From: W1P20-047 sp051878795
Lineage (GTDB): Bacteria; Actinomycetota; Coriobacteriia; Coriobacteriales; Eggerthellaceae
Assembly: GCA_051878795.1 (NCBI GenBank)
Contig: JBJEKU010000010.1
Location: forward strand, 1 to 64,000
Length of the DNA: 64,000 nucleotides
Direction: 5' to 3'
A model generated the notes under the pieces. It had not been told where the DNA came from and did no database searches. It worked only from the letters and a program-made list of their open reading frames with translations. The translations under genes were made by a program, and so were the position numbers. This document shows, one piece after another, positions 8,134 to 16,235 of this stretch; within the stretch, counting starts at the first letter, position 1, and each line of letters starts with the position of its first letter.

Positions 8134-8209
8134 TGGTGGAGCATAGGGGGATCGAACCCCTGACCTCATGACTGCCAGTCATGCGCTCTCCCAGCTGAGC
8201 TAATGCCCC
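8134..8209 (-). tRNA. tRNA-Ala (anticodon GGC)
   Basis: A 76-base cloverleaf on the minus strand, starting GGGGCATTAGCTCAGC and ending CTCCACCA, with the CCA encoded. The acceptor stem GGGGCAT/ATGCTCC, D arm, T arm (AGGGG-TTCGATC-CCCCT) and anticodon stem ATGAC/GTCAT all pair. The loop TGGCA gives anticodon GGC, which reads GCC and GCU alanine codons. It differs from the second alanine tRNA in this window (63732-63807) mainly in the anticodon arm and variable loop. Confidence 0.97.
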
Positions 8210-8225
8210 GAAAAGTGCAACGACT

Positions 8226-8253
8226 ATATTATCAGCATTTTCACTTGGGTCAA
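8226..8253 (-). promoter_or_regulatory. Promoter of tRNA-Ala(GGC)
   Basis: Minus strand TTGACC (8248-8253), 16-base spacer, TAATAT (8226-8231). The predicted start, near 8219, leaves a leader of about ten bases before the tRNA, typical for tRNA genes. Confidence 0.7.
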
Positions 8254-8904
8254 GGGAAAATTTCTGAAAAGAAGGAATTTCTTGCAGCATGGTTCGCGTA
8301 GGTTTGCCGGTGTTTGAGGTGGGGCCTTTTGCGCGGGTATCGGGAAAGCCGATTCGGGATTACAGCCGATTCGGGTTTCCTTTCCACCCGAAACCGTTTG
8401 GAAAGAATTTCGGGCCTTCCCGATTTTGCCTATTTATCCTTTTCGGTTTCGATGATACAAGGGAGTCAAGAGCTTCGACTTTCTTACGGGGAAACCGAAA
8501 CGGGTATGCCAGTGTCCGTGACGGAGCCCTTTCCCTGGGTATGCCAGTGTCCAGGCGAACGGGTTTTCTCCAAGGGGGAGCGTGCTTTCGGTGCGTCGGT
8601 GCTGCGATAGGCCGCACCCGGGCATGGCTTCCGGTTATGGCGTCTTGTTCCGTTCCCGCGGGGCGGATTTTCGCCATCCGGCTTTCTGCAGCCGCTTTCG
8701 CCCGGAATCCGCAGTGCATGTCGGGCGTCTTGCTCCTGGGTCTGCGCCTTCGGCTTTTAGCGGCGCGTTCATCGCGCTTCGGAGGCTTGGTTGCGGGTTC
8801 GGGCTCTTGGGGTCCGTTGCCTTCGTCGGCACCTTGCATCTTTTCGATATTGGTTCGAAGGAATGGAATAGGAATCCTTCATTTGGTGCTCGAAGGAGGA
8901 ATGG
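8254..8904. other. Noncoding stretch between tRNA-Ala and the YkvI-like gene
   Basis: About 650 bases with no convincing gene on either strand: the open frames here have no ribosome-binding sites, no family resemblance and skewed proline/arginine/serine composition. It contains a perfect 16-base direct repeat (8502-8552) and several scattered copies of CGATTCGGG or its complement between 8349 and 8430. It probably carries the control region of the downstream membrane protein, although no clear promoter stands out. Confidence 0.5.
8502..8552 (+). repeat. 16-base direct repeat, two copies
   Basis: GGGTATGCCAGTGTCC occurs at 8502-8517 and again, identically, at 8537-8552, a 35-base period. It is not inside a gene. 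It might be a paired protein-binding site or a remnant of a longer duplication. Confidence 0.8.
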
Positions 8905-10047
8905 ATGAAGAAGGCAGCGATCAGCATCGCTTCCGTCGCTTCGCTGTGCGGTGCGTGCATCGCATTTTACATCGGAGCCGGTTTCGCTACGATGCAGGAG
9001 GTCATGCAGTACGAGGCTTCGTACGGATCCTTGTTCTGGGTGGTAATCGCGGTTGCGGCGGTAATCTATCTGTATACGAATATTTCTTTTGCCACAAATG
9101 GATCGCGCTTGAAGCTGAAGCGCGGTGGCGACATTTACAAGCATTATTGCGGCAAGTACGTCGGGACCTTCTATGACTACTTCTCCGCGTTCTTCTGCTA
9201 TGTCTGCTTCATCGTCATGTGCGGTGGAGCCAATTCCACGGTAACCCAGCAGTGGGGCCTTCCCAACGGCGTGGGCGCCGTCATCCTGACCGTTGTCGTC
9301 GTGGGTACGGCCCTGTTCGGTTTGAAGGGCATAGTGGGCGCACTCAGCAAAGTGGGTCCTATCATCATCGCTTTGGTGTTGCTGGTATCCGTGTGGACCT
9401 GCGTCACCCAGGGTTCCGGTTTCGCAGAGGGCGCTGCCGCGCTCGATGCGGGCAAGTATGAGGTGAACCAGGTCGGAGGAGGCAATCCTCTCGCCGCGGG
9501 TGCGTCCTATGCGGGCTTCGTCATCCTGTGGTTCGCGACTTTCCTGGCCGAGCTGGGTGCGAAGAACCGTTCCGTCGAAATCAACCTGGGCGTGGTCCTT
9601 TCCGCGGTGTGCGTCTTCGCAGTTGCGGCGCTGTCGTGCGTCGCCCTTATCTCCAGCATCGATCAGACCGCTGCGGCGGATATCCCTGCCTTGGTGCTTG
9701 CCGGCAATATCTCTCCTGCGCTTGCCCAGGTATTTGCAGTGGTGGTCTTCTTCGGCATCTATACCACCTCGGTGCCGCTTCTGTGGACCGGTATCGGCCG
9801 CGTTGCCGAAGAGGGAACTCCCCGTTATAGGATGTTCATCGTGATCGGTGGCGTGGTCGGTTGCATCATCGCCTGCTTCTTGCCTTACACCGCGCTGGTC
9901 AACGTGCTCTACGGCATGAACGGCTATCTGGGATTCATCCTGGTCGCATTCATGCTGGTCCATGATGTGCGTTTGAGGATCAGGGGAAGACGTGCGAAGG
10001 AGCCTCTTGCCCAGGGTTCCCGAACCGCCGAAGTTCAGGAGGCGTAG
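8905..10047 (+). CDS. YkvI-family integral membrane protein
   Basis: A 380-residue, very hydrophobic protein with about ten predicted membrane helices, related to the uncharacterised YkvI group that shares the LeuT/APC transporter fold. The N-terminus shows the conserved membrane segment CIAFYIGAGFATMQEVMQY, typical of the unwound first helix of that fold. Later helices include FVILWFATFLAELGAKNRS. A short charged tail (RLRIRGRRAKEP) ends in the cytoplasm. AAGGAGG precedes the ATG closely. It stands alone, flanked by noncoding DNA. The transported substrate is not known for the family, and nothing adjacent suggests one. Confidence 0.8.
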   Translation: MKKAAISIASVASLCGACIAFYIGAGFATMQEVMQYEASYGSLFWVVIAVAAVIYLYTNISFATNGSRLKLKRGGDIYKHYCGKYVGTFYDYFSAFFCYVCFIVMCGGANSTVTQQWGLPNGVGAVILTVVVVGTALFGLKGIVGALSKVGPIIIALVLLVSVWTCVTQGSGFAEGAAALDAGKYEVNQVGGGNPLAAGASYAGFVILWFATFLAELGAKNRSVEINLGVVLSAVCVFAVAALSCVALISSIDQTAAADIPALVLAGNISPALAQVFAVVVFFGIYTTSVPLLWTGIGRVAEEGTPRYRMFIVIGGVVGCIIACFLPYTALVNVLYGMNGYLGFILVAFMLVHDVRLRIRGRRAKEPLAQGSRTAEVQEA

Positions 10048-10195
10048 GCGCTTTTCGGATAGCCGATTCCCGAATCCGCAAAGGACCCGGCAGGCGGCTG
10101 AAGCATTGCGTTCTCCCTTCCTCTCCCCAAAATAAAATCGTGTAAGGCGGCAGGCCCGCTGCGGGCGTCCTTGGCCGGATATGTTTCATTGAGCT

Positions 10196-10226
10196 GCCCG
10201 TCCCTTCAGGGGCGGGCGGTCTTTTC
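10196..10226 (+). terminator. Rho-independent terminator
   Basis: GCCCGTCCC, loop TTCA, GGGGCGGGC (nine pairs) then GGTCTTTTCTTT. It lies 150 bases after the YkvI-like gene. Upstream, AAAATAAAAT near 10130 could be a -10-like element, so the terminator may instead end a short separate RNA. Confidence 0.8.
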
Positions 10227-10273
10227 TTTGTCGTATAGTCTTCAGGGAAGAATACTGCGAGGAGGAGGTTTCC

Positions 10274-11182
10274 ATGCTTGAAGAAGGACAGCGCTATTTC
10301 CCCGTTCCCACCGCCGAGACCACGTGCCGCCATCCGGAATTCGACCGTTTCGTGCAGATCATCGCCGACCTGCGTTCGCCGAATGGCTGCCCTTGGGATC
10401 TGAAGCAAACCCATCAGTCCATCGCCAAGAACATGCTGGAAGAGGCCTTCGAAGCGGTTGCCGCCATCGAAGAGGGCGATGTGGACCATATGCGCGAGGA
10501 GTTGGGCGACGTGCTCTTGGAAGTGGTGCTGCAGGCGCAGATCGCGGCCGATGCAGGGGAATTCACCATCGAGGACGTTGCGCATGATGTGAGCGAGAAG
10601 ATCGTTCGCCGCCACCCCCATATCTACGGCGCCGAGGCCTCGTTCGCGGCGCTGGGTTTGGACGAGGCCCAGGCGAAGGGCGCCGATGAGGTGGAAGACC
10701 TCTGGGATTTCATCAAGGGCCATGAAAAGCGCCTGAAGGACGTCCAGCGTGCCGAAAAACGCGCGGCGGCGGGCTTGGATCCCTGCGCCCCCCGAGGCTT
10801 GCTGGAGGATGTGTCCCATGCGCAGCCTGCCCTGATGGAGGCCCAGGAGATTTCCCGTAAGGCGGTGTCGAAGGGCTTCGAGTGGGATACCGTCGGCGAT
10901 GTCTGGGAGAAGGTTGCCGAAGAGGTCGAAGAGTTCAAGGCTGCGCCCCCACGCAGCGAAGAGGCGGAAATGGAGTTCGGCGACATCCTGTTCACCCTGG
11001 TGAACGTGGCGCGCAAGGAGCATCTGGATGCGGAAAGCTGCCTGCGCCGCGCGTGCGTCAAGTTCCGTCGCCGTTGGGAGGTCATGGAGCGAGCTGCGTA
11101 CGAGCAGGGCAAGGACCTGGACGACTACGGAATCGACGGCCTGGAAGAACTCTGGCAGCAGGCGAAACGGGATCTGGGCTAG
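10274..11182 (+). CDS. mazG: Nucleoside triphosphate pyrophosphohydrolase MazG
   Basis: A 302-residue house-cleaning enzyme that hydrolyses NTPs and dNTPs to monophosphates and pyrophosphate. The two tandem MazG domains are visible. The first begins IIADLRSPNGCPWDLKQTHQ and has the magnesium-binding pattern EEAFE...EELGDVLLEV. The second has EEVEEF...EMEFGDILFTLVNVAR. Both keep the acidic residues, although the C-terminal domain is normally the main catalyst. E. coli MazG is 263 residues; the extra length here is an N-terminal segment and a linker between domains. GGAGGAGG sits five bases before the ATG. Confidence 0.93.
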   Translation: MLEEGQRYFPVPTAETTCRHPEFDRFVQIIADLRSPNGCPWDLKQTHQSIAKNMLEEAFEAVAAIEEGDVDHMREELGDVLLEVVLQAQIAADAGEFTIEDVAHDVSEKIVRRHPHIYGAEASFAALGLDEAQAKGADEVEDLWDFIKGHEKRLKDVQRAEKRAAAGLDPCAPRGLLEDVSHAQPALMEAQEISRKAVSKGFEWDTVGDVWEKVAEEVEEFKAAPPRSEEAEMEFGDILFTLVNVARKEHLDAESCLRRACVKFRRRWEVMERAAYEQGKDLDDYGIDGLEELWQQAKRDLG

Positions 11183-11260
11183 TTTCGAAGACGGGGGCCG
11201 CAAGGACAGCTGCGGCGATTACGTTATCTGATATTAAGGCAATCTTTATACGGCCATTTC

Positions 11261-11266
11261 TATAAT
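11261..11266 (+). promoter_or_regulatory. Candidate -10 element of the potassium operon
   Basis: A perfect TATAAT 30 bases upstream of the first TrkA-like gene, in a locally A+T-rich stretch. The -35 position (about 11238) has no good match to TTGACA, as would fit a promoter that needs an activator. The KdpE-like regulator encoded at the end of this operon is an obvious candidate. Confidence 0.4.
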
Positions 11267-11295
11267 TAGTCCGTTTACGAAGAACGGAGGTGGTT

Positions 11296-11715
11296 ATGGG
11301 TTTGTTCCGTATTCGGCGCGCGGTGGTTGTCGGCTGCGGCGATTTCGGGTCCGCGGTTGCCGAAAAGCTTTCGGCGGTGGGCTACTCCGTCACCGCCATC
11401 GACAAGGATGCTTCGGCCTTCAACGGTTTCGCTTCCCGCTTCGGCGGGGAGATGGTCTTAGGCGACGGTTCGGACGTGACAGTGCTCGAAGAACACGGAG
11501 TGCGCGAAGCGTGCCTTCTCGTCGCGTGTACGGGCGAGGATTCGATCAACTACTTCGTTGGACGCATCGCCCGCGAGGTGTACGGAACGGAAAGGGTCTT
11601 TGCCCGCATAGAAGACGAGGATCTGATCGGCCTCCTCGACGAGAGCACGGTCGAGCCCATCTGCCCCCATGCCATCTGCCTTGCGGAATTCTGCCGCGCA
11701 GCAAGGATCTCCTAG
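11296..11715 (+). CDS. Single-domain TrkA-type (RCK-N) potassium regulator, first copy
   Basis: A 139-residue Rossmann-fold protein with the nucleotide-binding signature VVVGCGDFGSAVAEKL near its start and the acidic end of strand 2 in VTAIDKD. It matches the RCK-N (TrkA-N) half-domain that binds NAD(H) or adenine nucleotides and gates Trk/Ktr potassium channels. It ends directly after that domain, without the RCK-C (TrkA-C) lobe of ordinary TrkA or KtrA. ATG 11296 follows CGGAGG by five bases. Its partner gene begins 9 bases downstream and trkH follows that, so the two small proteins probably assemble into one gating ring. Confidence 0.82.
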   Translation: MGLFRIRRAVVVGCGDFGSAVAEKLSAVGYSVTAIDKDASAFNGFASRFGGEMVLGDGSDVTVLEEHGVREACLLVACTGEDSINYFVGRIAREVYGTERVFARIEDEDLIGLLDESTVEPICPHAICLAEFCRAARIS

Positions 11716-11724
11716 GGGGTTTGT

Positions 11725-12150
11725 ATGCGTGTCGCAATTGCGGGAGGGCGCTCCCGAACCGACTTCCTGGTCGAATCGCTGTTGGAGGCGGGTAACGAAG
11801 TGGTCGTTATCAATGCCGACCGCAGGTGGTGCGAGCGTTTCGCTTCCCGTCATGACGTGCCCGTTATCTGCGGAGACGCGACGAAGCGTTTCGTGCTCGA
11901 CGACGCGGATATCGAGGGCTTCGACATCATCATCGCCCTGAGCGACGTCGACGCCGACAATCTGGTCATCTGCCAGATGGCGCGTTACTACTTCAACGTG
12001 CGGCGTCAGATCTGCACGGCGTACAACCCGCGCAATGTTCCCATCTTCAAGAAGCTGGGCGTATCGACCGTCATCAGTGCCACCTATATCATGTCGAAGC
12101 TGATCGAGGATGGACCGGATCTCGAAGGGAACGCGGTCTTCCATGTCTGA
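11725..12150 (+). CDS. Single-domain TrkA-type (RCK-N) potassium regulator, second copy
   Basis: A 141-residue RCK-N-like protein, paralogous to the preceding gene. Its nucleotide loop, VAIAGGRSRTDFLVESL, is less canonical than the usual GxGxxG, while strand 2 ends VVVINADR and the later segment VICGDATKRFVLDDADIEGFD keeps the GDA motif of TrkA proteins. It also lacks an RCK-C domain. The stop codon overlaps the TrkH start by eight bases, implying coupled translation. In E. coli TrkA two RCK halves are fused in one 458-residue chain; here the two N-domains are separate genes and may form a heteromeric ring, with one partner possibly not binding nucleotide. Confidence 0.78.
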   Translation: MRVAIAGGRSRTDFLVESLLEAGNEVVVINADRRWCERFASRHDVPVICGDATKRFVLDDADIEGFDIIIALSDVDADNLVICQMARYYFNVRRQICTAYNPRNVPIFKKLGVSTVISATYIMSKLIEDGPDLEGNAVFHV

Positions 12151-13642
12151 TTCCCTGCGCAGCAGCTTTCTGTCGGTCGTCTGGTATATCGGCGTGGCCC
12201 TGATTTTCGTGGGTTTCGTCCTGCTCGTGCCCCTTGCGATGCTGTTCTTCTATCCAGGGGAGATGAGCTTATGCCCCAGCTATGCGCTTCCCAGTGTGAC
12301 GGTGACGCTTGCGGGCTATCTGGTGTACTTCCACAGCAATCGCGATGGGGCGCCCTCCCTGAACCGTAAGGAGTCGGGGAGCGTCATCGTGTTGGTGTGG
12401 GTGCTGGCTATCCTGGTCAACGCGCTTCCCCTGATGACGTCCGGGCTGCTGAGCCCCGTCCATGCCCTGTTCGAGGCGACGAGCGGCCTGACCACGACGG
12501 GGTTCACCGTGATGGATGCGGATAGCTGTCCCAAGGTGGTGCTGCTGCATCGCAGCCTGATGCATTACCTGGGCGGCGTGGGCTTGATCCTGGTCATGAC
12601 CAGCGTGATCAGCGACTCCTGCGGTTTGGGTCTGTACAACGCCGAAGGCCATGCCGACCGACTGCTTGCGGGTTCCGCCCGCTCGGCGCGTGCGATCCTG
12701 ATCCTGTACACGGGCTTGATCGCCGTTGGTGCGGCGGCCTACGTCGTCGAGGGCATGCCCGTTTTCGATGCGGTGAACATCGCGGTCTCGGCGGTTTCGA
12801 CCGGCGGTTTCGCGGTGAGGTCGGATAGCCTTGCCTCATACGACAACCTTGCGGTGGAGCTGACCACCGTGGTGCTGATGGTCGCGGGCGCGACCAACTT
12901 CCTTCTGAACTTCATGTTGGCCCAGGGCAGGTTCCGGTCCTTCTTCAAGCACGCGGAAACGCCTGCGCTCTTCGGCATCATCGTAGTCTCGTCGCTGCTC
13001 GCGGCGATATCCCTGCTTGCAGAGGGCGAATGCGCTGCCTTTCCCCAGGCGTTGCGCGTAGGCTTGTTCCACGTCGTTGCGGTGATGACTTCGACGGGCC
13101 TGCAGACCGTCGATGCATCGGTGCTGCTCTGCCCGCCCATCCAGTTCATCTTCATCGTGCTGATGTTCATCGGCGGCGAAGCGGGGTCCACCGCAGGCGG
13201 AATCAAGGTGTTCCGTATCGTGGTGTTCGTGAAGAGCGCCTTGTGGCATGTGCGCAGTAAGCTCGACCATAGCCGCCGTGTCCACAGCAACGAGCTCTAC
13301 CGTTTCGGCAGGAGGACGGAATGCGATGCAAGCGAGCGGCTGGCGATCGACTCCTTCGTGGGGCTCTACTTCACCTTGTTCGCCATCTGCGCCTTCCTGT
13401 TCACCTTGTTCGGCGCTTCTGTGGGGGATGCGATCTTCGATGCCGCCTCGTGTTTGGGCAATACCGGTTTCGGAACGGGCTTCGTGGGGGCGGATTCGCC
13501 TTCTGCGGTCCTGCTGATCGCATGCGTGACCATGCTGTTCGGCCGTTTGGAAATCCTTCCTATCCTCTTGGGCTTCATCTGGATGCTCAGGCTTGCGAAA
13601 AGGGGTGTGAATAACCATGTCTTCGTACGAAAAGCCCATTAG
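12143..13642 (+). CDS. trkH: Trk-type potassium uptake channel subunit
   Basis: A 499-residue membrane protein of the TrkH/KtrB superfamily, taking up potassium through a pore made of four pseudo-repeats. All four selectivity-filter loops can be read: TTGFTVMD, STGGFAVRS, STGLQTVD and NTGFGTGF. Each is preceded by a pore helix, and the later repeats are flanked by FIGGEAGSTAGGIKVFRI, typical of the family. The start is taken as ATG 12143 (MSDSLRSS), with GAAGGGA twelve bases upstream; an in-frame ATG at 12110 lies inside the upstream gene. The stop overlaps the next gene by 26 bases. Expected partners are the two RCK-N proteins just upstream. Confidence 0.92.
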   Translation: MSDSLRSSFLSVVWYIGVALIFVGFVLLVPLAMLFFYPGEMSLCPSYALPSVTVTLAGYLVYFHSNRDGAPSLNRKESGSVIVLVWVLAILVNALPLMTSGLLSPVHALFEATSGLTTTGFTVMDADSCPKVVLLHRSLMHYLGGVGLILVMTSVISDSCGLGLYNAEGHADRLLAGSARSARAILILYTGLIAVGAAAYVVEGMPVFDAVNIAVSAVSTGGFAVRSDSLASYDNLAVELTTVVLMVAGATNFLLNFMLAQGRFRSFFKHAETPALFGIIVVSSLLAAISLLAEGECAAFPQALRVGLFHVVAVMTSTGLQTVDASVLLCPPIQFIFIVLMFIGGEAGSTAGGIKVFRIVVFVKSALWHVRSKLDHSRRVHSNELYRFGRRTECDASERLAIDSFVGLYFTLFAICAFLFTLFGASVGDAIFDAASCLGNTGFGTGFVGADSPSAVLLIACVTMLFGRLEILPILLGFIWMLRLAKRGVNNHVFVRKAH

Positions 13643-15146
13643 GAACCTGGGCGTGACCCTTTTGCTGCTCCTTGCGGGGTCGGCGGCGTCTCTGAGCTTC
13701 ACTGTGCTGGGTCTGGAATCGGAAGTGAGCTTCCTGTTCTTCATCATGGGCATCATGATCGCGTCGGTGGAGACCGATTCGTCCTGGTGGGGCTTTGCCT
13801 TGGGCGTGATGTACCTGTTGGCTTACGACCTTCTGTTCACGGCGCCGCACTTCAACCTCTCCATTTTCGATCAAAGCGACCTTGCCGCCCTGATTATCTT
13901 CACGGTTGTCGCGATGATTTCCGGCGGCATGACGAACAAGCTGCGCAGGCAGGTGAGCATCGTGGAGAGGAATGCGCGCAACCTCAAGCGCCTGAACACC
14001 ATCAGCTCCGGATTGATCGACAGCATTTCCGCGGAAGGTGCCTGCGAGTTCGTTTCCGTTGCCTTGGGGCGCGCGCTCGGTCGTGTGGTGGAGATCGATT
14101 TAGGGAAGCCCGACCCGGAAAGCAGGGAAGGCAAGGAGGCCCTTGCTGCAAGTGATTGCTTCGAGCAGGGTTGCCGGACCGGTGTCGGCGTGTCAGGGTA
14201 TGCGGGCTGCAAATGCCTTTACATCCCTCTCTCCGCGAAGACCCGGGTGTACGGCGTGGTTTCGGTGGATATGTCGGAAGGCGAGCTCGACGAAGAGGCT
14301 CTGACGCTGGTGGATTCGGTTATCACCCAGACCGTCATCGCCGTCGAGCGCAACGAGCTCGAGGAACATGCTCGCGAGGATGCCCTGCGAATCGAGCGCG
14401 AACGATTCAAGACCACCTTGTTCCAAGGCGTTTCCCACGATCTGCGCACCCCGTTGGTGAGCATCCAGGGCAACGCGGAGCTGCTCGAGCGCAGCTACGA
14501 CAACATCAGCCCCGAAGAGCGCAAAGTGCTGCTTTCCGCGATTTCGGGCGACGCACGCTGGCTTGCGGGCATGATCGACAATCTGCTGGGGATGACCCGC
14601 GTGCAGGACGACGAGGTCCCCCTGCATTTCCAGCCCGAAGTGGTCGACGACGTGATCAGCGATGCGGTGACGCGCGTGATCTCGCATATCGGCAACCACA
14701 GCATCGAGGTATCCCAGCCGGACGACGTGGTGCTGGTGGAAATGGACGGGCGCTTGATCCGCCAGGTGCTGGTGAACCTGATCGAAAACGCCATCAGGCA
14801 TTCGGAGCCTTCGTCCCTCATTACCGTCGAGGCGGAGCGCGAGGGAACCAGTATGGCCTTCAGGGTTTCCGACAACGGGGGCGGCATCGCGCCCGATATG
14901 CTGGACAGCGTTTTCGACCGCTTTGTTTCCGGGAAGCCCCTCGATAGGCGAAATAAGGGAATCGGCCTTGGTTTGAGCGTTTGCAAGGCCATTGTGGAAG
15001 CGCATGATGGTACTATTCGGGCATTCAACAATGATTCGGGAGGGGCCACTTTCGAGTTCTTCCTTCCCGAGGCGCATGTTGCGTCCAGCGTTGACGTGCA
15101 GACCGGGGGACAGGAAGGGGTGTCCGAATGGCACACGAAATCCTGA
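13617..15146 (+). CDS. KdpD-like sensor histidine kinase lacking the KdpD/Usp N-terminal domain
   Basis: A 509-residue membrane histidine kinase. The first 110 residues hold four closely spaced hydrophobic segments of the DUF4118 type found in KdpD, followed by a GAF-like region, a HisKA domain with phosphoacceptor His274 in FQGVSHDLRTPLVSI, and an ATPase domain with N box LIENAIRH, G1 DNGGGIAPDM and G2 GIGLGLSV. Full-length KdpD (about 890 residues) has an extra N-terminal cytoplasmic KdpD plus universal-stress-protein sensor region, absent here. It overlaps trkH and the response regulator, making one operon, so it probably senses potassium or osmotic state and controls this Trk system. Confidence 0.88.
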   Translation: MSSYEKPIRNLGVTLLLLLAGSAASLSFTVLGLESEVSFLFFIMGIMIASVETDSSWWGFALGVMYLLAYDLLFTAPHFNLSIFDQSDLAALIIFTVVAMISGGMTNKLRRQVSIVERNARNLKRLNTISSGLIDSISAEGACEFVSVALGRALGRVVEIDLGKPDPESREGKEALAASDCFEQGCRTGVGVSGYAGCKCLYIPLSAKTRVYGVVSVDMSEGELDEEALTLVDSVITQTVIAVERNELEEHAREDALRIERERFKTTLFQGVSHDLRTPLVSIQGNAELLERSYDNISPEERKVLLSAISGDARWLAGMIDNLLGMTRVQDDEVPLHFQPEVVDDVISDAVTRVISHIGNHSIEVSQPDDVVLVEMDGRLIRQVLVNLIENAIRHSEPSSLITVEAEREGTSMAFRVSDNGGGIAPDMLDSVFDRFVSGKPLDRRNKGIGLGLSVCKAIVEAHDGTIRAFNNDSGGATFEFFLPEAHVASSVDVQTGGQEGVSEWHTKS

Positions 15147-15853
15147 TCGTCGAAGATGACGACGGAATCAGGCGCTTCCTGAGGATTTCGCTGCGCTCGG
15201 AAGGCTATAAGGTTTCCGAGGCGCGCACGGGCGCGGTCGCTCTGTCGCTCTTCGAGGCGAATTCGCCTTCCCTTGTGCTGTTGGACCTTGGCCTGCCTGA
15301 CGAGGATGGCATGGACGTGCTTGCAGCGATCAGGAAGCAGAGTAAGGTCCCCATCATCGTGGTGACCGCCCGGTCGACGGATTTCCAGAAGGTGCGTGCC
15401 CTCGATGCTGGGGCGGATGACTATGTGGTAAAGCCTTTCAGCATCGTCGAGCTGCTCGCGCGTATCCGCGTGGCCCTGCGGCATAATGCCCCCGAACTTG
15501 CCGATGCCGGGGTACGGCAGCATTACGAAGTGGGCGGCTTGGAGGTGGACTGCGATGCCCATTCCGTCTTGCTGGATGGAAGGCCCGTTCATCTGACACC
15601 CTACGAATTCCGCTTGCTCGAAGTGATGATGCAGAATCCCGGCAAGGCGCTCACGCACCGTTTCATCCAGGAAAAGGTCTGGAACCATCCTGCATGCGAT
15701 GGCTACCGCACGCTGCGGGTGATCATGGCATCGCTGCGAAGGAAGCTCGCGGACAGCCCGGCGGCGCCCCGCTTCATCGCGACCGAAGTGGGTGTGGGTT
15801 ATCGTTTCATAGGGCGCGATCGCGAGGGCGCGAAGGACGCGGGCGCCCGGTAG
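15128..15853 (+). CDS. KdpE-like response regulator (OmpR/PhoB family)
   Basis: A 241-residue two-domain regulator. The receiver domain has the acidic pocket EDDDG, phospho-acceptor Asp53 in LLDLGLPDEDG, threonine in VVTARS and lysine in YVVKPF. The C-terminal winged helix contains VHLTPYEFRLLEVMMQNPGK and the recognition region YRTLRVIMASLRRKL, close to KdpE. Its start overlaps the kinase stop by 19 bases, so it is the cognate partner. No kdpFABC genes are visible here, so its likely target is the Trk operon itself or a distant kdp operon. Confidence 0.92.
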   Translation: MAHEILIVEDDDGIRRFLRISLRSEGYKVSEARTGAVALSLFEANSPSLVLLDLGLPDEDGMDVLAAIRKQSKVPIIVVTARSTDFQKVRALDAGADDYVVKPFSIVELLARIRVALRHNAPELADAGVRQHYEVGGLEVDCDAHSVLLDGRPVHLTPYEFRLLEVMMQNPGKALTHRFIQEKVWNHPACDGYRTLRVIMASLRRKLADSPAAPRFIATEVGVGYRFIGRDREGAKDAGAR

Positions 15854-15974
15854 CGGGGCCTGCTTGCAGATGGGGTGCGCATCCGGTTTGGTGGAAAGCC
15901 CCAGCCGATCCCGCTTGCCGGAATGCTTCCTCCGAAGCCGTTGCGTAGCTTTCCGAAAATATCGTCTGGAATGA

Positions 15975-16007
15975 AAACGTCCCGAGCCTGCCAGGTTCGG
16001 GACGTTT
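15975..16007. terminator. Bidirectional terminator between convergent operons
   Basis: AAACGTCCCGA and TCGGGACGTTT pair perfectly (11 pairs) around a loop that itself can form a small CCT/AGG stem. On the minus strand TTTT is part of the distal arm, followed by CATTCC; on the plus strand GTTTCC follows. It separates the potassium operon from the Mrp operon. Confidence 0.75.
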
Positions 16008-16008
16008 C

Positions 16009-16233
16009 CTACATCCAGGGGTCCTTTTGGAAGAAGGGCTCTTCCACGCGTTTGTCGTGGAAATCCGAATACGGGTCATAGCCGTCGTCGTCTTCGTTGA
16101 TGGAGCGGACGGGCTGCGCTTTGCCTGCCGCGTGCTTGGCCCGCAATGCGGCGGCTCGTTTGGCGGCTTGGCCCCAGCGCTCTTCCTGCCCGGCATTGGC
16201 GCCGGGTGCATCCCCTTCTTCCCAAGCGTCCAT
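16009..16233 (-). CDS. Small charged protein downstream of Mrp
   Basis: A 74-residue hydrophilic protein starting MDAWEEGDAPGANAGQEERW. It has an alanine- and lysine-rich central helix (AAKRAAALRAKHAAGKA) and an acidic, aromatic tail ending in FFQKDPWM. No cysteines, membrane segments or known motifs are visible. The ATG lies two bases after the mrp stop codon, so translation is probably coupled, and the bidirectional terminator follows immediately. I do not recognise the family; the tight linkage suggests a role with Mrp, but the length makes chance conservation hard to judge from one sequence. Confidence 0.6.
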   Translation of the reverse strand: MDAWEEGDAPGANAGQEERWGQAAKRAAALRAKHAAGKAQPVRSINEDDDGYDPYSDFHDKRVEEPFFQKDPWM

Positions 16234-16235
16234 GG

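Noticed and set aside
8289..9176. A 295-codon frame crossing the noncoding region into the YkvI-like gene
   Set aside because: It is out of frame with the membrane protein, has no ribosome-binding site, and its sequence resembles no protein family.
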